64,000 bases of DNA from Takakia lepidozioides (lineage: Eukaryota > Streptophyta > Takakiopsida > Takakiales > Takakiaceae), in assembly GCA_030704615.1 (NCBI GenBank), contig CM060732.1, positions 27,881,053 to 27,945,052 of the forward strand. The letters are read 5' to 3'. This document shows, in pieces, positions 22,501 through 36,309 of the stretch (position 1 is its first letter; every line of letters starts with the position of its first letter). The notes under the pieces were generated by a model. It was not told the DNA's origin. It did not search any database and saw only the letters and a program-made list of their open reading frames with translations. Position numbers and translations under genes: made by a program.

Positions 22501-24470
22501 AGCTCCCAAGCTACTTAGAGCTGGCATGCCAATGCGCTGTGCATGGCAATTGCAACGGCGACGGCGTGTCTCCTGACTTGTTGTACACTTTGTAAAACAA
22601 TTGATCTGCACACTTTCTGAAGTAAATGCTAAATACCAGCAAGACAATCCAAAGGAATGAATGGCACGGAAAGCAAACTAAGTTAGACATCCCAGGAAAT
22701 GGCCTCCGACTTATTACGGGACCAGGAAAACACCAAAAAGTCAAGACAACGGGGTAAAGTAGATAAAATTAAATCAAATTCACCGTGTCTGATCCGACAA
22801 CCGGATATTCAATGCCTCAAAGCTCTCCAGTCCACTTGACTGATGGAGATCTAGGACCTACGATTGTGGCCACCGGAGCAGTGCCATAAAATGCTTCACA
22901 GGGTCACACTAGACAGTCGCGGTCCGACAATGCCCACTACACACAGCTCCTTAGGACAAGAAAATGTGCTCATGGGCAGCTAAACTTTGATTGCATAATC
23001 TTGTACATGGATGCCCAACATCTATCAAGGATCAACAACATGACTACTTCATGCAGGCAAGAAAAAGCACAGGACCGGACACAACTGGAGAGCTCCATCT
23101 CGTTGGATCTTCTTTCAGACCAACCAGACTGCATAAGCTGGGCATAATTCTGGGTTACAACTTTGACTCAAAATCGAAGGACCTCAAAAAATAACTAGGG
23201 AAGAGAACATTTATCGGATAGTCTTCCTGCATGGGAATTGTAAGCACACATGATAGAATGCACCTAGTCATGCTTCAATCAAACCCACCCACTACCAATG
23301 AGATCCACGGACTCCCGTGGAACTCAAGGAACTCTTGAGTTCATATGGTCAATCAGCCAAAGTTCCAGCACTGTGCAAACTTTGACCTGTCCACCGTGCA
23401 CCAATATTTCAGTGACTATGGATTGTCATATTGATCTTGTCACCTACAGTAACAGTTGAAGAAGTTGCAGACATCATCTTTCATTCAGGGCGCAGGTCCT
23501 AGTCAATGACAGTCCATCCTTTGTGAAGGAGCCGTCTCCAGACCCTCTCCACTCTGCTCTTAGGTTCAATGAACACTAACAAGAACACAAAAGGAGGCGT
23601 CTTGCATATGAGCATATCTGCAGTAAGGTACCGGTAGCCATCCACACCTGTAGGCCCCTCCCCTCCTCTTCTTTGGACTGCTGTACAGCCTTTCATGAGC
23701 AGACAGGACATGAAGGCCGTGTAACAGGCCATGTTAAGAACTACGTGGAATTCCAACTATGCATACATTTACATTGGTACACAAAGTTATGTACAGCTGG
23801 AGAAAGGAACCAGTGTCTGATAGGTGGGTGTGATGGCATACAATTTTTGCATTTGGCATCCACCCTGCCACTCTGCCAGACTGTAACTCCACCTCTTTAA
23901 ATTCAGCTCTGCTTGATCGTAGACAATGGCAAAGGTGTAGCTCTCATTTGGATCTCAGTGATTCACATAAAAAAAATGCTATGATTCAAAGCATTCTTGA
24001 GAAAATCCAATTGATGTTAGAGGAAAATCCCAGTACTTGCAGCAAGCCTCCGTGGCAGTTTGCACCCCCTTCCGTAACATTTTCCCTTCTCTCCCCACCA
24101 TTCTGCTCCATCCAAACCTGGCTGTGGGGTCTACAGCCAGAAAGCCACCACATGCATCACTCTCTCACATACAGCACAAACTTGGCAATCAGAAAGCAGG
24201 ACCGTAGCCAAGGTTGTTCACCTGTCACTGCACCAAGGGCACTCCACAAATCCAAACAAGTGGTAACTCTGTATCTCCAGTTCCTTAAGCTTAAGCACTG
24301 CAATCCATTACAGAGATCAGTACACACAAAGCTTTCAACACATCCCACTTTATCCGCTGATGTGAAGCAAATGGCAAGTTGTTCAGGAAACCCAATTGCA
24401 AGGAGCTGTCAAGAAGTCATTCAAGGCACAAAATTGTGCAGAGATCACAGACCTAATTGAAAGACAAACT
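19600..24470. other. Gene-poor interval with a GC-rich block and a small inverted repeat
   Basis: An inverted repeat (GTGTATTATAC ... GTATAATACAC) sits at about 20,271-20,312. The stretch 20,330-20,650 is GC-rich and CpG-rich. The remaining sequence holds only short open frames without domains. The part next to 24.8 kb is probably the 3' untranslated region of the minus-strand WD40 gene. I find no supportable gene. Confidence 0.45.
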
Positions 24471-24804
24471 GATACTCAAATAATACTAACCTCTTATTGA
24501 TGTTAAGCATAGTTGAGTATTGACTTTTTGTGTCTGCCTGCCAAACAATGGCCCCGGATAGAAATCACACTATACAAGGGTTCCCCATTCAATGATCTTG
24601 CTCAAGCTCCCATGGAGTTGGGCATAACCTTGGACCTGGAGAGAACCTTCTCTGCCTGTGCATTCCCACTTCCAAGAGCACAAAACTCTGTCAGCCACTA
24701 ATCCTCCTCAGGCATTGCTGTCGAGTGAAGAAAGCTCTTCAAATTGTACAAAGAGACAAGTCTTCTAGAGACTAAAACCTTAGTGTACATTGAGGATACC
24801 ATAC

Positions 24805-27800
24805 CTATGGCCACGATGCAGCCCCATGCATGAAGTAAAGGCCGCTAGAGGAGCCAAGCCAGAGACCCCATGTGTGGTCAGCTTCAAAAGGAGGCTCTTC
24901 CAAATAACCTCCCCCTTGCAGTTGACTCCGTGGACCTGCAACCAATACCAGAAACAAAATTAAGGTGTTTTGTCTGCAAGTTGGAAATTCTCAGGTCTTC
25001 ACATGAGTATATCTAATCTTCAACTTTCATCCAAGTCCAACTTGCAGACAAAACACCTTAATTGTCACAACATTCTCCAACATCGCATCATTTCATCTAG
25101 ATCCCTTTTATGCTCCATGTATGGCTAAATGATTGAAACAGCACTGTCTGATGATCTTAGACCAAGTAACCACTTGCTTTCTTCAAGTCGACTCTATTGA
25201 GGGAGAACAGGAAGACATCTGGAATTCAAGACAGTGAATACAGGGAAAACTTACTTAAGGAAGCTGGCCAGCAGACACACGTAGCAGGAGAGGCAACGCC
25301 TTTCTCTGCATGTAGCAACCGTCCCGAAGCAAGGCTCCAAATTCGAACCACGCAATCCTCCCCACCTAATAAATATATGTGGGACTGCAAGTTTTAGACA
25401 GCAACTCTCCCTGAAAGCAAGGGGATAACGTTTCATATACTTCATCTCACATTTGAACAGTCCCAAAATGGATAAGAAGTCAAGTTACTCTGCCCAGATT
25501 GTCCCAAAGCCAACACATTTTGGGGCTTGCCAATCCAATTAATATTTCGCACCAGTCAGTGAGACCTGTGCTGTACTCTTGTGCTTATACATATCATGGG
25601 TCTAAAAGCTATATGTGTAAATTTCGCTACAGAGTACATTGGTATATGATGGAAATTGCCTCTCGCGTCAATCTCAGTTTACAGCCCAGCTAAGTGGTTT
25701 CATTTTGAATTCTGTGTGTTCTGTTTTTAAGACATTCGGGTTATGGTCGAAGACTTGGATTTGTCAGTTTTCAGACATGTGCTTTTCACGGAAGTATTGG
25801 TATTGACACTACTTTGATGAAACCATCATAGATTGTACTCATAAGACGTTGTTTGCCGTAGCCTTGTGGCCATTGACCCTGCGCCCAGTTTGAGCGGAAA
25901 CAAAAGGGACAGAACCTACCTCTGTCAGGGGCTGACGTTGGTAGTAAGACTTACCTTCATATATAGAATTAATCCGGGTTTTCCAGATATCCTCTAGAAA
26001 TCCCTTCACACAAGCATCAATCTGCTGTGTGTAATTTGCCCAATAACTAGGCCTCAGGAGGGCCTGGGCTTTTGGCTCAGCCTCGAGACTTTCAAAGTTG
26101 GTAAACAGAGGTACAGGCACAATTCCCTTGATAGATTTGAAGAGAGCGTCTCTTTGGTGAGAGAACCCCGGACAGTGTATCAGAAAATGAGTACTGTCTT
26201 CAGATTGCCCACACAACGGGCAATTGCACTCTCCCTTTCCTCTCTGCTTCTGTTTGCTGTTCAAAGGTAGGCTTCCTGCCCTGAGTTTAAATTTCAGTCT
26301 AGTGCCGAGAGTGGGTAGGCCCTTGAGGTCATCCAAGATGTCCTCCCCCATGTCACTGACTGGAAACAAGTTCAGGGAAGTTTTCTGCCTAACTTCATTT
26401 TCATCAGACAATCTCATGGCAACAGACATGGCTTTGGACACTACAGCCTCTAAGTCAGATTTATCCAGCAGGGTCAAGACTTGCGGTTCCAGGTCCAGGT
26501 CCTTGAGAATCTCTTCTACTCTCTTCCGCCAGGACTTAGCCTGTTTGACAGGGAGGTCCTGTTTCCAAGATATAGAGTCGATTAACTTAGGATATCTGGT
26601 GTTGGACATATGTTGCAGCTGACCCCACCATCTGACCTTGAATTCATCTCGTCGGGAGCTTAAGGACGGAATGCCAAACTCACCCCGAACAGCCACATTG
26701 GCTGTTTTGGAGCATGCCGACATACACTCCTTCAGCACCCCACTTGAATGGATTCTAGAGACTTAGCTTGGTTGGAGTTATCAACCCATATTGCAGATCC
26801 GTACTCCAAGGCAGGTCTAATAACGCGACAAAGCATGGTTTTCTTAACCTCAGAGTTGACCCCTCTGCAGTGGAAAAATTTAGTGAGCCCCAGAGCTTTG
26901 CCCTTGCCAATTTGAACAACTTTCCGGATATGTGCATCCCAATTACAATTGGAGGAAAACTCAACGCCCAGGTAAGTGTAGGAAGGGAGGACCGGGATCT
27001 CTTGGCTACCCACTGCCACTTAAGATCACTTCCTCCCTCTCCTCTGTCGTTGAATGCTACCACTGCACATTTGCTGACATTAGCCTCTAGCCCCCAAAGA
27101 TCAAAGTATCTCTTTGCGCAATCAATCAACTCCTGGAGATTGGTTGGAGTCTCCCCTATGCCTGCGAAGTCATCCGCAAAGATAAGGGCTGGTATGGTGG
27201 TATCACCCACCCTTAACCCAAATCCCTCACTTTCCACATCCTCGAGGAGTTGATTGATGAAAACATTGAAGAGCAGAGGGGAGAGAGTACATCCTTGAGC
27301 TACACCTTGGTCTATGTCAAAGAAGTTGGACTTCTGTCCATTAACAGTGACACAGCTTTTGGTGTGAGCATACAAGTTGTGGACAACTCTCCACATCTTT
27401 CCCTTGATCCACAAGACCAGAGGCGGAACCATAGGCCATCTCTCCACACTGTGTCATAAGCCTTTTTGACATCCAGGAAAAAGACATAAGTGGGTTTCCC
27501 TTCTTTTTTCCTTCCCTGGATAATCTGGCTTAGAGTGAAGATATGATCCACACAGCCCCTGTTTCCCGGAAAGCCAGCTTGGCCTTCGTGGAAACAACCT
27601 CTAGACTCCAGATCAGCCTCGAGACGAGTACTTATAACTCTGCAGAATGTCTTGCCAACAGCATTGAGGAGTGTGATGCCACGGTAGTTCCCCGGTTCTT
27701 CTCTGTCACCCTTCTTGTATAGATTGACAATGACCCCCTGTCGCCAGCGAAAGGGGATCATTTCAGTCTTCCAGATAAGATTAAAGAGGAGAACTAGGGC

Positions 27801-30800
27801 CTCTATCATGGGATCGCCACCATGCTTGATAAGCTCGTTGACAATACCATCAGGTCCACCAGCTCTACCGCAGACAATTAGTTTCCTCCCAATGATCTTG
27901 TCAGCCACAGAGGAAACGAAACTCTCCCAAGAGTCCAATGCTCTTTCGACTTCATTTCTTGCGTTGTCAGAGCGAGACTGAAGTTCTTGGAGCGATTGGA
28001 CAAAATGAGGGAGAGCCTCTAGAGAAGTACTATAATCAGACATCCACTGTGTGCAGAGAGCTCTATGGTTTTAAGCAAGCACTGGTTTGTGTAAGTAAAA
28101 GCTAAAGGCTGACTTGGAGGTCAGTGACCTACAGTCCACATGCTAAAAAGTAAAATTTCAGTTTTCTGGAAATCCTTGTATGACAGTACAGTGAATACAA
28201 ATATTGTCTGTCTGTCACTATGAAGAAGGGTGGTTTTTTGAAGGGTTTCTAACAAACCCCACCACCCACCCCAATCACCCAGACGTGTGAAACAAATCAG
28301 GAGCATGACCGTGGTTCAGGAGACAGGTGATGGTGCCTTGCAATGCAAGGCTGTTTTGTCCTGTTTTCTGATCTGGTCAAGTACTGACAGATCCTTCCTT
28401 GTCGTGACAAGACAAACCCTATCTCTCTATTCCCTTTTTTTACTTTCTCATTGGCAGTGCAACCATGCTATATGTCACATCTGCTCCAACTTAGAGGGTC
28501 GGAGGATCCATGCTGAAACATGTTTTTCTCCTGATTTCGATACAATGTCAATGCCACCGATAACTCCACCTCATTGGAGGGAAATAACCCTGGGGGTCAA
28601 CTCTACAGTGACTCTACTTTGGAGGGCTGTCATGATAACAGTTCCCAAGGAAAAGTTGATGGGTACATGCCTGTCCTGGAAAACTTGTGGTTTCGTTAGA
28701 AGAAAAAGGAAAAATGCATCTTGACACATCTATATCCATCTACACACTCCCAAGTTTGCTAACCTGACACAACAAAGGTTTCAGTTGGGTCGACGCCCAG
28801 CTGCAATCTGGTATGAGTGTTGCAATGGCCTTCGTATGTCCACACTGCTCCCCTCTCCACCACGCGTCGATCCCATTGCTGAATCTGCTTTCAAAGCACA
28901 TGCTTAAATGCCTGAGTCCACAAGAACAAAAGCAGGCTAACATTGTTGCGAACATAGACCTTGATGTCGTTAGGGCCATAAAAGAAGATGTCTGGAAAAT
29001 GCCAATATGGAATCCAAATTGAAATTGAATACATACATTTCCGTTCATTGCACTTGCAAGCAGATAGTTCTCATCATGCCGCAAAAGCGCCATACTGCCA
29101 CACACCCACATAGGAAATATGAGGATGCAACCAATTTGCAGCTACCTCACATACTCTTGGGTGAGAAGTATGAGGATATTTTCATGACAACACTGGAACA
29201 CCACTAACTACACAGCAGGCACCCTTTCTAAACTACTACAGACAATGTAAAGATCCATAATCCAGAAGAGAAACAAAGAAACAAACAGGAAAGAAAAGGA
29301 GAAGGAAAAGAAGCAAGGACAAATTAGACAAGGATACAAACAAAAAAATGAACACAGATTCATATTGAGCCCGTACACTGAGAACAGCAGTATAGAGTTG
29401 GTGACTGTCTCTCACCAAGCTCCCGACAGTGGGTATACATAGAGACTATAAACTCAGAAAGATTGTTGTGACAAGGGAAAAGCTGTCTCATGGAAGTGAA
29501 GTGGTGATTAATTGGATCCACATTTGAAATTGATCGTACATGTTGAGTAGGAAAGAAAGGGCTTATCTACCAGCTGATTTAAAACCAAGATTCATTGTCA
29601 GGTCAATCAATATATAACCATGTAAGTGCCTAGTACACTCCGAAGTTACTCGAGAGTCACTGAAGGTCAATGAATCAATACATTAGAGAACACGGTAGAA
29701 CCTAGAGGTTGAGCATCACAAAATGATTTTGGCTCCCAGTTTTGAACTTTCTGAGACACTGCCCTAAGAGTGATTGCACAGGTCACTTACCTACAGATTG
29801 CCGATTCCATTCGCATAACCTTTGAATGACTGCAGAAATAGTCATCCACTCTTGACTTGTAAGTCTGCTTCCCCTGATGTCACAGAACCCCTGAGCTAGT
29901 TATGAAAGGATTCAAAAGCGTAACATGTTTTGCAAACAATTGCTCAAAGAAATGGGTCAGAAACCATTTATGGAGAGGATCCATGAACTTCAACTGAAAA
30001 ATTAGAGCATTCAGTAATGTAGCAAGCACAGCAAGAAAAAGCACATCCAAGGCTTGTGTGTGAGGCTTGAAAAGAGGAAGAAAGGGGCAAACGCATGCTT
30101 GCCTGGTTGCCTCCTACTTTGCCACCAAAATATGACCTTCGTGGGTGAGCCTTGACAATTGAGATGGATTCGTTGCGACTGGACTGCCGTCCAGAACTGC
30201 CACGCCCGGAGGGAGAGTTGAATGTCTCATGTGAAGATGATTTTGGAGGCGGAACCCGCAAATCAATGGTTGAAATAACACCATTGCGAAATCCAGACAA
30301 GATGACATTGCCCTGTAATGAGCAAGCGCATTGGCAACCTTCCTGAGAGGATGACAATAGGTCACAATTTCTAATTTTGTACAAGTGGAAAGAGAACTAG
30401 GCAGGTCATATCTACGAGCATACTTACCACTTTGTCAAATTGCTGGGAAAGGACAGCGCTACTGCCACGACATAGCCATGACAGATCACTTCGCTCCAGT
30501 GCTACCAATGCCACCCCTGTACTCATGCCTGCAGGGCTCCACCACGCTGCACGTTCATGACATGTGTAGCTAGTCTCCCGTGTGGGTGTGTGCAATAGAT
30601 GAACAATGCCCATACCATACAAACAAAACCTGTTACAAGGAACATAGCCACCATATTGTTGAAAAAGAATGCAAACCAGAGAGCAGCATCCCAACACTTA
30701 CCTAGGCTAGCAGCTGTTCCCTTAGGACTGCCCTCAGCCGTCCAGACGCTGCACCCAGTCTTGACACACATCGACATCTGAAATGGGAAAGGATAGTTGT

Positions 30801-33800
30801 GATCCCATTCTCTGATCTCAGGCCCCTGTTTCAAGCTCAGCACGTACAGGGACCCACTGACTTCAGCTGAGCCTAATGTCGTGACTCTTGAGTGCCAGGG
30901 ACCTGGTCAAGGCTGCAATAGTTGTGGTGCAAAACTGATCTAATTTACAGATGAGTATTCTTCACAGGCTAAATCAACCATGCTAAAGTTCAACCATGCT
31001 GTTTATACATCAGACCAAGAAGTAAAGTAAGAACGACGTCCCTGTGGCCGTAGGAAGAATAGTACAACTTTGCGAAAAAGGCACACACTTCATCTAGAGG
31101 TTCTACAAGAGAACCAGACGTGCCTAAAGACCACAGAGGCATTGAGTCTCAAAGACAAAGTGGCTCCACAGTAACTCCCTTTGATACGAGTTCTATTCTA
31201 CTATTGCAAACAAGACCCTGCACCCTAACGACAGATTCGTCTATATACAGCCAACAAATATAGAGATAGACGAAGACGAGTGGATACAAGGCATTTCTCT
31301 GGAGGTGTGCACTATCTTCAGGTGACCCCGCATCACTGCCTTCCCCAAGCCTCTTTATGGCTGTGATACCTGAAGAAAATCGAGCTTCAATTGATGAGCT
31401 AAACCCTGGAGGCTCCCTATCTGGGGGTATCCATACATGGCCATCTGACGGGGCACAACGCCGGGGATAAAAAACCTCAGCTTCTTCATCTCCACTTCGT
31501 AATGAAGTTATGCATAATCTGACGAGAAATAACTAGGAGTGTTAGATGCTGTCTGGTGCACTGAAGAGTTGCTAAGCTTCAGCTTCTGTCAGAATGCAAT
31601 TGCCACCTTTTGGTGCAAAATACCCTATGATACCAATTCGGGGCTTAAATGTACCCCTATGCAATGACTAGAGAAAGCTTTGGGTACCAATTGGTATCTG
31701 CGCAAAAACTGGATGTCAGAATAGACTTGAATCAATCAGTCTCCAACTCAATCATAGACCACCAAACAACAGCAGAGCGTACCCAAAGCGGCCGCTGCTG
31801 CCCCCAAGAACAACCACATCAGCCTCTTTCTCCCCTTCCTTTGTTTGAGAGCTTACGCGCAACTGTTGCAAGGCACCATCTGCCCACTTATGTGTCCCAC
31901 TGTACTCCCAAACCTGTCCACTCACCCAATTTGTGATAATCAGTACTCTCACTGGTAAGATTTTTAATTGTTCCAAGATACTAATATAAGCCCCAGCATA
32001 ACTTTTGGGGTAATAATACATCAGGAGAAATGAGTGGCTTCAATGCAGCAGTCATCTGTACAGCCAATCTGTTGTGTATGCAGGAACAACAATAAGGCAT
32101 GAGACTTTTGCATCACGACAAGTTTACTGCAGAAATGCTTAAGCTGAGTTATAGATCATGACCAAAATAAAGATAAAGATACGAAGTAAAGATACTCCTT
32201 CCTCTGCAATTTTCAAACTTGTCTCCACTAGAACCAACCTGATGTGCACAGGTGGGCAGAGAGATTGTACTCATAAGACGTTTGCCGTAGCCTTGTGGCC
32301 ATTGACCCCGCGCCCAGTTTGAGCGGGAACAAAAGGGACAGAACCTACCTCTGTCAGGGGCTGACGTTGGTAGTAAGACTTACCTTCATATATAGAATTA
32401 ATCCGGGCTTTCCAGATATCCTCTAGAAATCCCTTCACACAAGCATCAATCTGCTGTGTGTGATTTGCCCAAAAACTAGGCCTCAGGAGGGCCTGGGCTT
32501 TTGGCTCAGCCTCGAGACTTTCAAAGTTGGTAAACAGGGGTACAGGCACAATTCCCTTGATAGATTTGAAGAGAGCGTCTCTTTGGTGAGAGAACCCCGG
32601 ACAGTGTATCAGAAGGTGGGCAGAGAGAAACATATATAGAGAGAAGACAAACCTGGGGATGGGAGGCCTGTGCCTCCAAAAATCTTCTTCGAAATGCCGT
32701 ACTATTATGGGAAGCACTACTCCTGCTACCACCAAAAAGCTCTCTCCCATGCACCAGCTGTAGCACTCCATCTCTCTCACCACCCTTTCCTTTCTCACCT
32801 TCTCCATCTTCACCCTCGGGCTGCCCTGTCCCCTACAGCCGATCGAACCAAGAAAATGCAGGCTTTAACTCCTACCGGTGTAACTAAACAAAGACAAATG
32901 GCAAACATACAGAGGACCAAACAGCAGAAAGTTAACAATCCTAAGAACCGTGCTTCACCACAGAGCCCATTCCTCCACAGTGTTTCGGCCTTTGTCCATG
33001 AAAGATGACTCCCAAAGAATAATAGGCCCTAGTCCTCGAGGATAGATAGTATCCTTTCATGAGCATATCACGATAATACCTGACGTGAAGAACTCCCCTC
33101 GCTGACAATTTTTTCGGGTATGGCCCTGCCCTGTTTTCGTGGCAGTGGAAAGTAGCGATTTCGGTCAGGATCGAAGTAGAAACCGGGGAGGTCTGAGCAG
33201 CCAAACAGACAACCAACAGGTAGTTACTAGAAACCCAATCTTTCATTCTGCGAATGTTAGTTGGATTTAGCCAAAGGTTCAGAATCCACATCCATCTACA
33301 CTGCAGTCATCATTGCTGTTACGGTTGTTTGAAAGTCACATGCACATGCGCCATTTACACCCTAACCCCTGAATGTTGTAAAAATGATCCCTCTCACTAC
33401 ATTTGTAGACCTAACCTCAGTTGGAACTGGACACAGTCCTTGCTAAAGAATGCTGGGACTTTTTTGCATAACTGACCAAAGATATTGGGCTCAGGCATAG
33501 CTTGCCAAGCAAAAAAGGAAGTGACGCACTCTGCAGAAAATTACTGCCTGATCGAATAAAATACATGCTCATGCAAGCACATTGATTCCACAAAGCTGTG
33601 AAATTTGAAGATATTAGCTCCTGATCCATTGCTCCCTAAGTGCATTTAATAAGGCGAAAAAACAATCCTAATGCTGTCACTGAACGGATACAAATATCTA
33701 GATCACACTGAAGAGTATTTAACCTTACTTTTGTGGAGTTTGCGAGTGAAAGGAACTTAAATCTCATCGCAAACGCAGACACTGGGCACTACGATAGACG

Positions 33801-34195
33801 TCACATTCGGAGGAACTGCACTACTTCTTAGTAGTCTTTCCCAAAACATCCACTATGGTAGTCCACTTTCACTAGTTCGATACTACCCAGTGCCAGTAAT
33901 TTTTTCTTTTAGATACTCTGTTCTGAAGCAACACTGAAGACATGGGCTTGCTAAGCTCGCACTACAAAATTTACGCTTCACAATGTGACAAAAATGTCTG
34001 AAACGAAATCTAAGAGTCAATTCCTCCACAGTACTGAAGTTCCGTTCTAACAAAGTGACACGTAAGGTGCAGATGACTGACTAGTACACACTGTTTGGCA
34101 GCTCTCAGTCCAAATTGGCAGAAGTTCCTTGTCTTTTGAGTAGGTACATTTATCTTTGTGGGAAAGAGGCTCTTACTTAGATCGGCCTCGACCAT
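24805..34195 (-). CDS. WD40-repeat protein, DCAF4/WDR21-like, at least eleven exons
   Basis: Exons in transcript order are 34195-34177 (start MVEADL), 33192-33080, 31913-31857 (tentative), 31518-31370, 30902-30702, 30528-30428, 30312 to ~30103, 29141-29037, 28884-28764, 25365-25255 and 24935-24805 (stop). Most junctions have GT/AG ends and matching phases. One small exon between 31857 and 31518 must be missing, because those phases do not fit. Diagnostic stretches are LPGFYFDPDRNRYFP near the N-terminus, then GNVILSGFRNGVISTIDLR, YLLASAMNGN with IQQWDRRV, YEGHCNTHTRLQLGVDP, SGGEDCVVRIWSLASGRLL and WGLWLGSSSGLYFMHG at the end. These are WD40 blades in the order of plant DCAF4-type proteins, which in the family act as substrate receptors of CUL4-DDB1 ubiquitin ligases. 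That role is inferred from family resemblance. The ~210-bp exon ends either at 30118 (GT donor) or 30103 (GC donor). Two LINE insertions lie in its introns. Confidence 0.85.
25833..28046 (-). mobile_element. 5'-truncated LINE (non-LTR retrotransposon) inside a WD40-gene intron
   Basis: On the minus strand the element encodes a non-LTR reverse transcriptase: GNYRGITLLNAVGK, FFLDVKKAYDTVW (first catalytic aspartate), QGCTLSPLLFN and ALIFADDFAGI (F-A-D-D box). The C-terminal part has a zinc cluster CNCPLCGQSEDSTHF with HCPGF. The frame is broken near 27,440, 27,015 and 26,735, so it is inactive. No endonuclease domain remains, so the 5' part is missing. The 3' end is CGTCTTATGAGTACAAT with no poly(A). 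Left-end identity is confirmed by the second copy at 32.27 kb. It lies in the same direction as the WD40 gene, in a 3.4-kb intron between exons ending at 28764 and starting at 25365. Confidence 0.88.
32250..32264. repeat. Target-site duplication, left copy
   Basis: AGGTGGGCAGAGAGA abuts the 3' end of the short LINE copy. The identical 15 bp recur at 32,614-32,628. Confidence 0.85.
32265..32613 (-). mobile_element. Short 5'-truncated LINE copy with target-site duplication
   Basis: These ~349 bp match the 3' end of the LINE at 25,833-26,182, with fewer than ten differences that I can count, including a 3-bp deletion near 32,280. The piece begins with the same TTGTACTCATAAGACG terminus (minus-strand 3' end) and stops abruptly after GTATCAGA. 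It is flanked by a perfect 15-bp direct repeat. This is a textbook 5'-truncated insertion and fixes the true 3' terminus of the LINE family. It lies in an early intron of the WD40 gene, between exons 33080 and 31913. Confidence 0.92.
32614..32628. repeat. Target-site duplication, right copy
   Basis: AGGTGGGCAGAGAGA follows the truncated 5' side of the short LINE copy. It is identical to 32,250-32,264. Confidence 0.85.
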
Positions 34196-34555
34196 AGTCT
34201 TCTCTCGTAGTCATCTCTACAACAAAGAGAATCCACCTGCCCAGTGAAGAAAGGAAAAAGTTACCAGAAGGCATGGCTGATGTCACGCAAAAACTCAGCA
34301 ATCGCCTATCTCGAACAGATTCAGTCTGCCACTTGAAGCCACAAAGGTACAAAACAAAGCTTGACGCCTCAAAAGAAGGTCGGGCTCAGAACTATAACGA
34401 AAATGGCCAAGCTCCTCACCTCTGCAACACTCTAGAAAGGGCATTCTGAAATCTCATCATAAGAATCCTGCACACTCTCATTCACGAGAGCATGTCCAAA
34501 ACTCCAAACCCTCGAGCCACCAAGAAACCCTAGGTCGTCTACATGCTATTAATTT

Positions 34556-34650
34556 GTTTTGCAGGATTTTATTTTTTTTAAGGGAAGGGGTATGAGGCCC
34601 TGCTCGAACTTTATTTATAATTATTGGAGGGAAAAAAGTTAAAACCCTCG
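34556..34650 (+). repeat. Dispersed repeat shared with 56.48-56.57 kb
   Basis: The stretch around CTTTATTTATAATTATTGGA followed by GGGAAAAAAG resembles CTTTATTATAAATTATTGAA followed by GGGAAAAAAA at 56.52 kb, in the same orientation. In both places it precedes a transposon-like fragment encoded on the minus strand. The ends are not resolved. Confidence 0.45.
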
Positions 34651-34869
34651 GTTGCCAAAGGCTGCCATAAGGCATGTCACACATGAGGCTGTGCCAGATA
34701 ACGAAGAGCTAGTAACTATAACCAGAACAGTAAACAAGACACCATAAGTCGTGATTAAATCACTAGAAACTCCAAGTGTGGAGAGAGTCCAGCACTCGGC
34801 AGAATATCCATACGGGTGGAGTGTAGCATTAAGGTAGTAAGAGTGTAATTTAGCAAGTGGGAGGGAAGA

Positions 34870-35475
34870 GGGTTAGAAGAAGACACCAGCCCTAAGATAG
34901 CTTGGCAGAGGTTGGATCAGGGATGCGACGGAACGGGTGACAGCGAGGGGAATGGTGAAGAAGGAGCAGGTAGGACTGAGAGAGGCTAAGCTTTTGGACT
35001 GGATTAGAGCAAAAAAAATAAGAATTCTAACGGTGGAAGTGGAGGCGCGCTGCTGAGGAGGACCTGATATGCTTCCAGATCTCCGATCTTTCAAACTCTG
35101 GGGATGCTGAAGAGCAGGGCTATGTGTCCTTCCCAGTAGAAGGGGATGCTCTCTGTCCAAATATAGGTGAGATCATAAGTGCAGCGACAAATGATTCCGA
35201 GGTGGGCCCAAGTTGTCTGGAAGGCATGGAGTAGTCAGGCTGGCGCTCAGGTTTCTGGCAGCCTCTGCACACAAAGAAGCCCACTCTTTTTTAGCTGCTA
35301 CTTTGAGATCAAAGAAGAAGGATTTAAATATGATGAAGTCTCTAAATAATGCTTCTGGATAATTCATTTTTGAATTTTGGATAATAGAAATGTGAGCTGT
35401 CCTCCTAGGCACTATGGGCCAACTTCCCATGTTCCGGCTGTCGGCCAAGATTACACTAGATGACAAAAATGACAC
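34870..35475 (-). pseudogene. Remnant with a conserved W/C-rich segment, related to 56.7-57.2 kb
   Basis: The minus strand encodes a stretch ending FFDLKVAAKKEWASLCAEAA. The fragment at 56.98-57.19 kb reads FWDLQTEARKVWGKLCADIE in the same relative place, again on the minus strand. The similarity is in protein more than in DNA, so the two are diverged copies. Such segments are common at the C-terminal ends of plant retroelement proteins, but I cannot name the family. The upstream part is not readable as one frame. Confidence 0.35.
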
Positions 35476-35734
35476 CCTGCTTCCATGTGTTAATTTTTGC
35501 CGGTGGCTAGCAGGCTATCGGTGAGCGCAATACTTGGGAATTTGGCGATAGAGTTCATGGCCGATATCGGTAATCGCTTTTGACCTGTTGTACTGGTTAC
35601 CGTGTCTCTTCTATCTCCTGCGAAGGTCACCTTTGTGCACATTGCTTGCCGATACCTGCCAAGTGACATGCTCAATTGGTCCGGGCCATGGACAGCGAGG
35701 CAGACCTACTACCCAATTGCTTTCGAACCCTATG

Positions 35735-36301
<567 letters not shown>

Positions 36302-36309
36302 TTATATGT

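Noticed and set aside
23948-24460. Open frame of 170 codons on the plus strand
   Set aside because: No domain, low-complexity composition, no splice or homology support. It lies in what is probably the 3' region of the minus-strand WD40 gene.
26224-27253. Plus-strand open frames across the LINE
   Set aside because: These are antisense shadows of the minus-strand reverse transcriptase, which has clear catalytic motifs.
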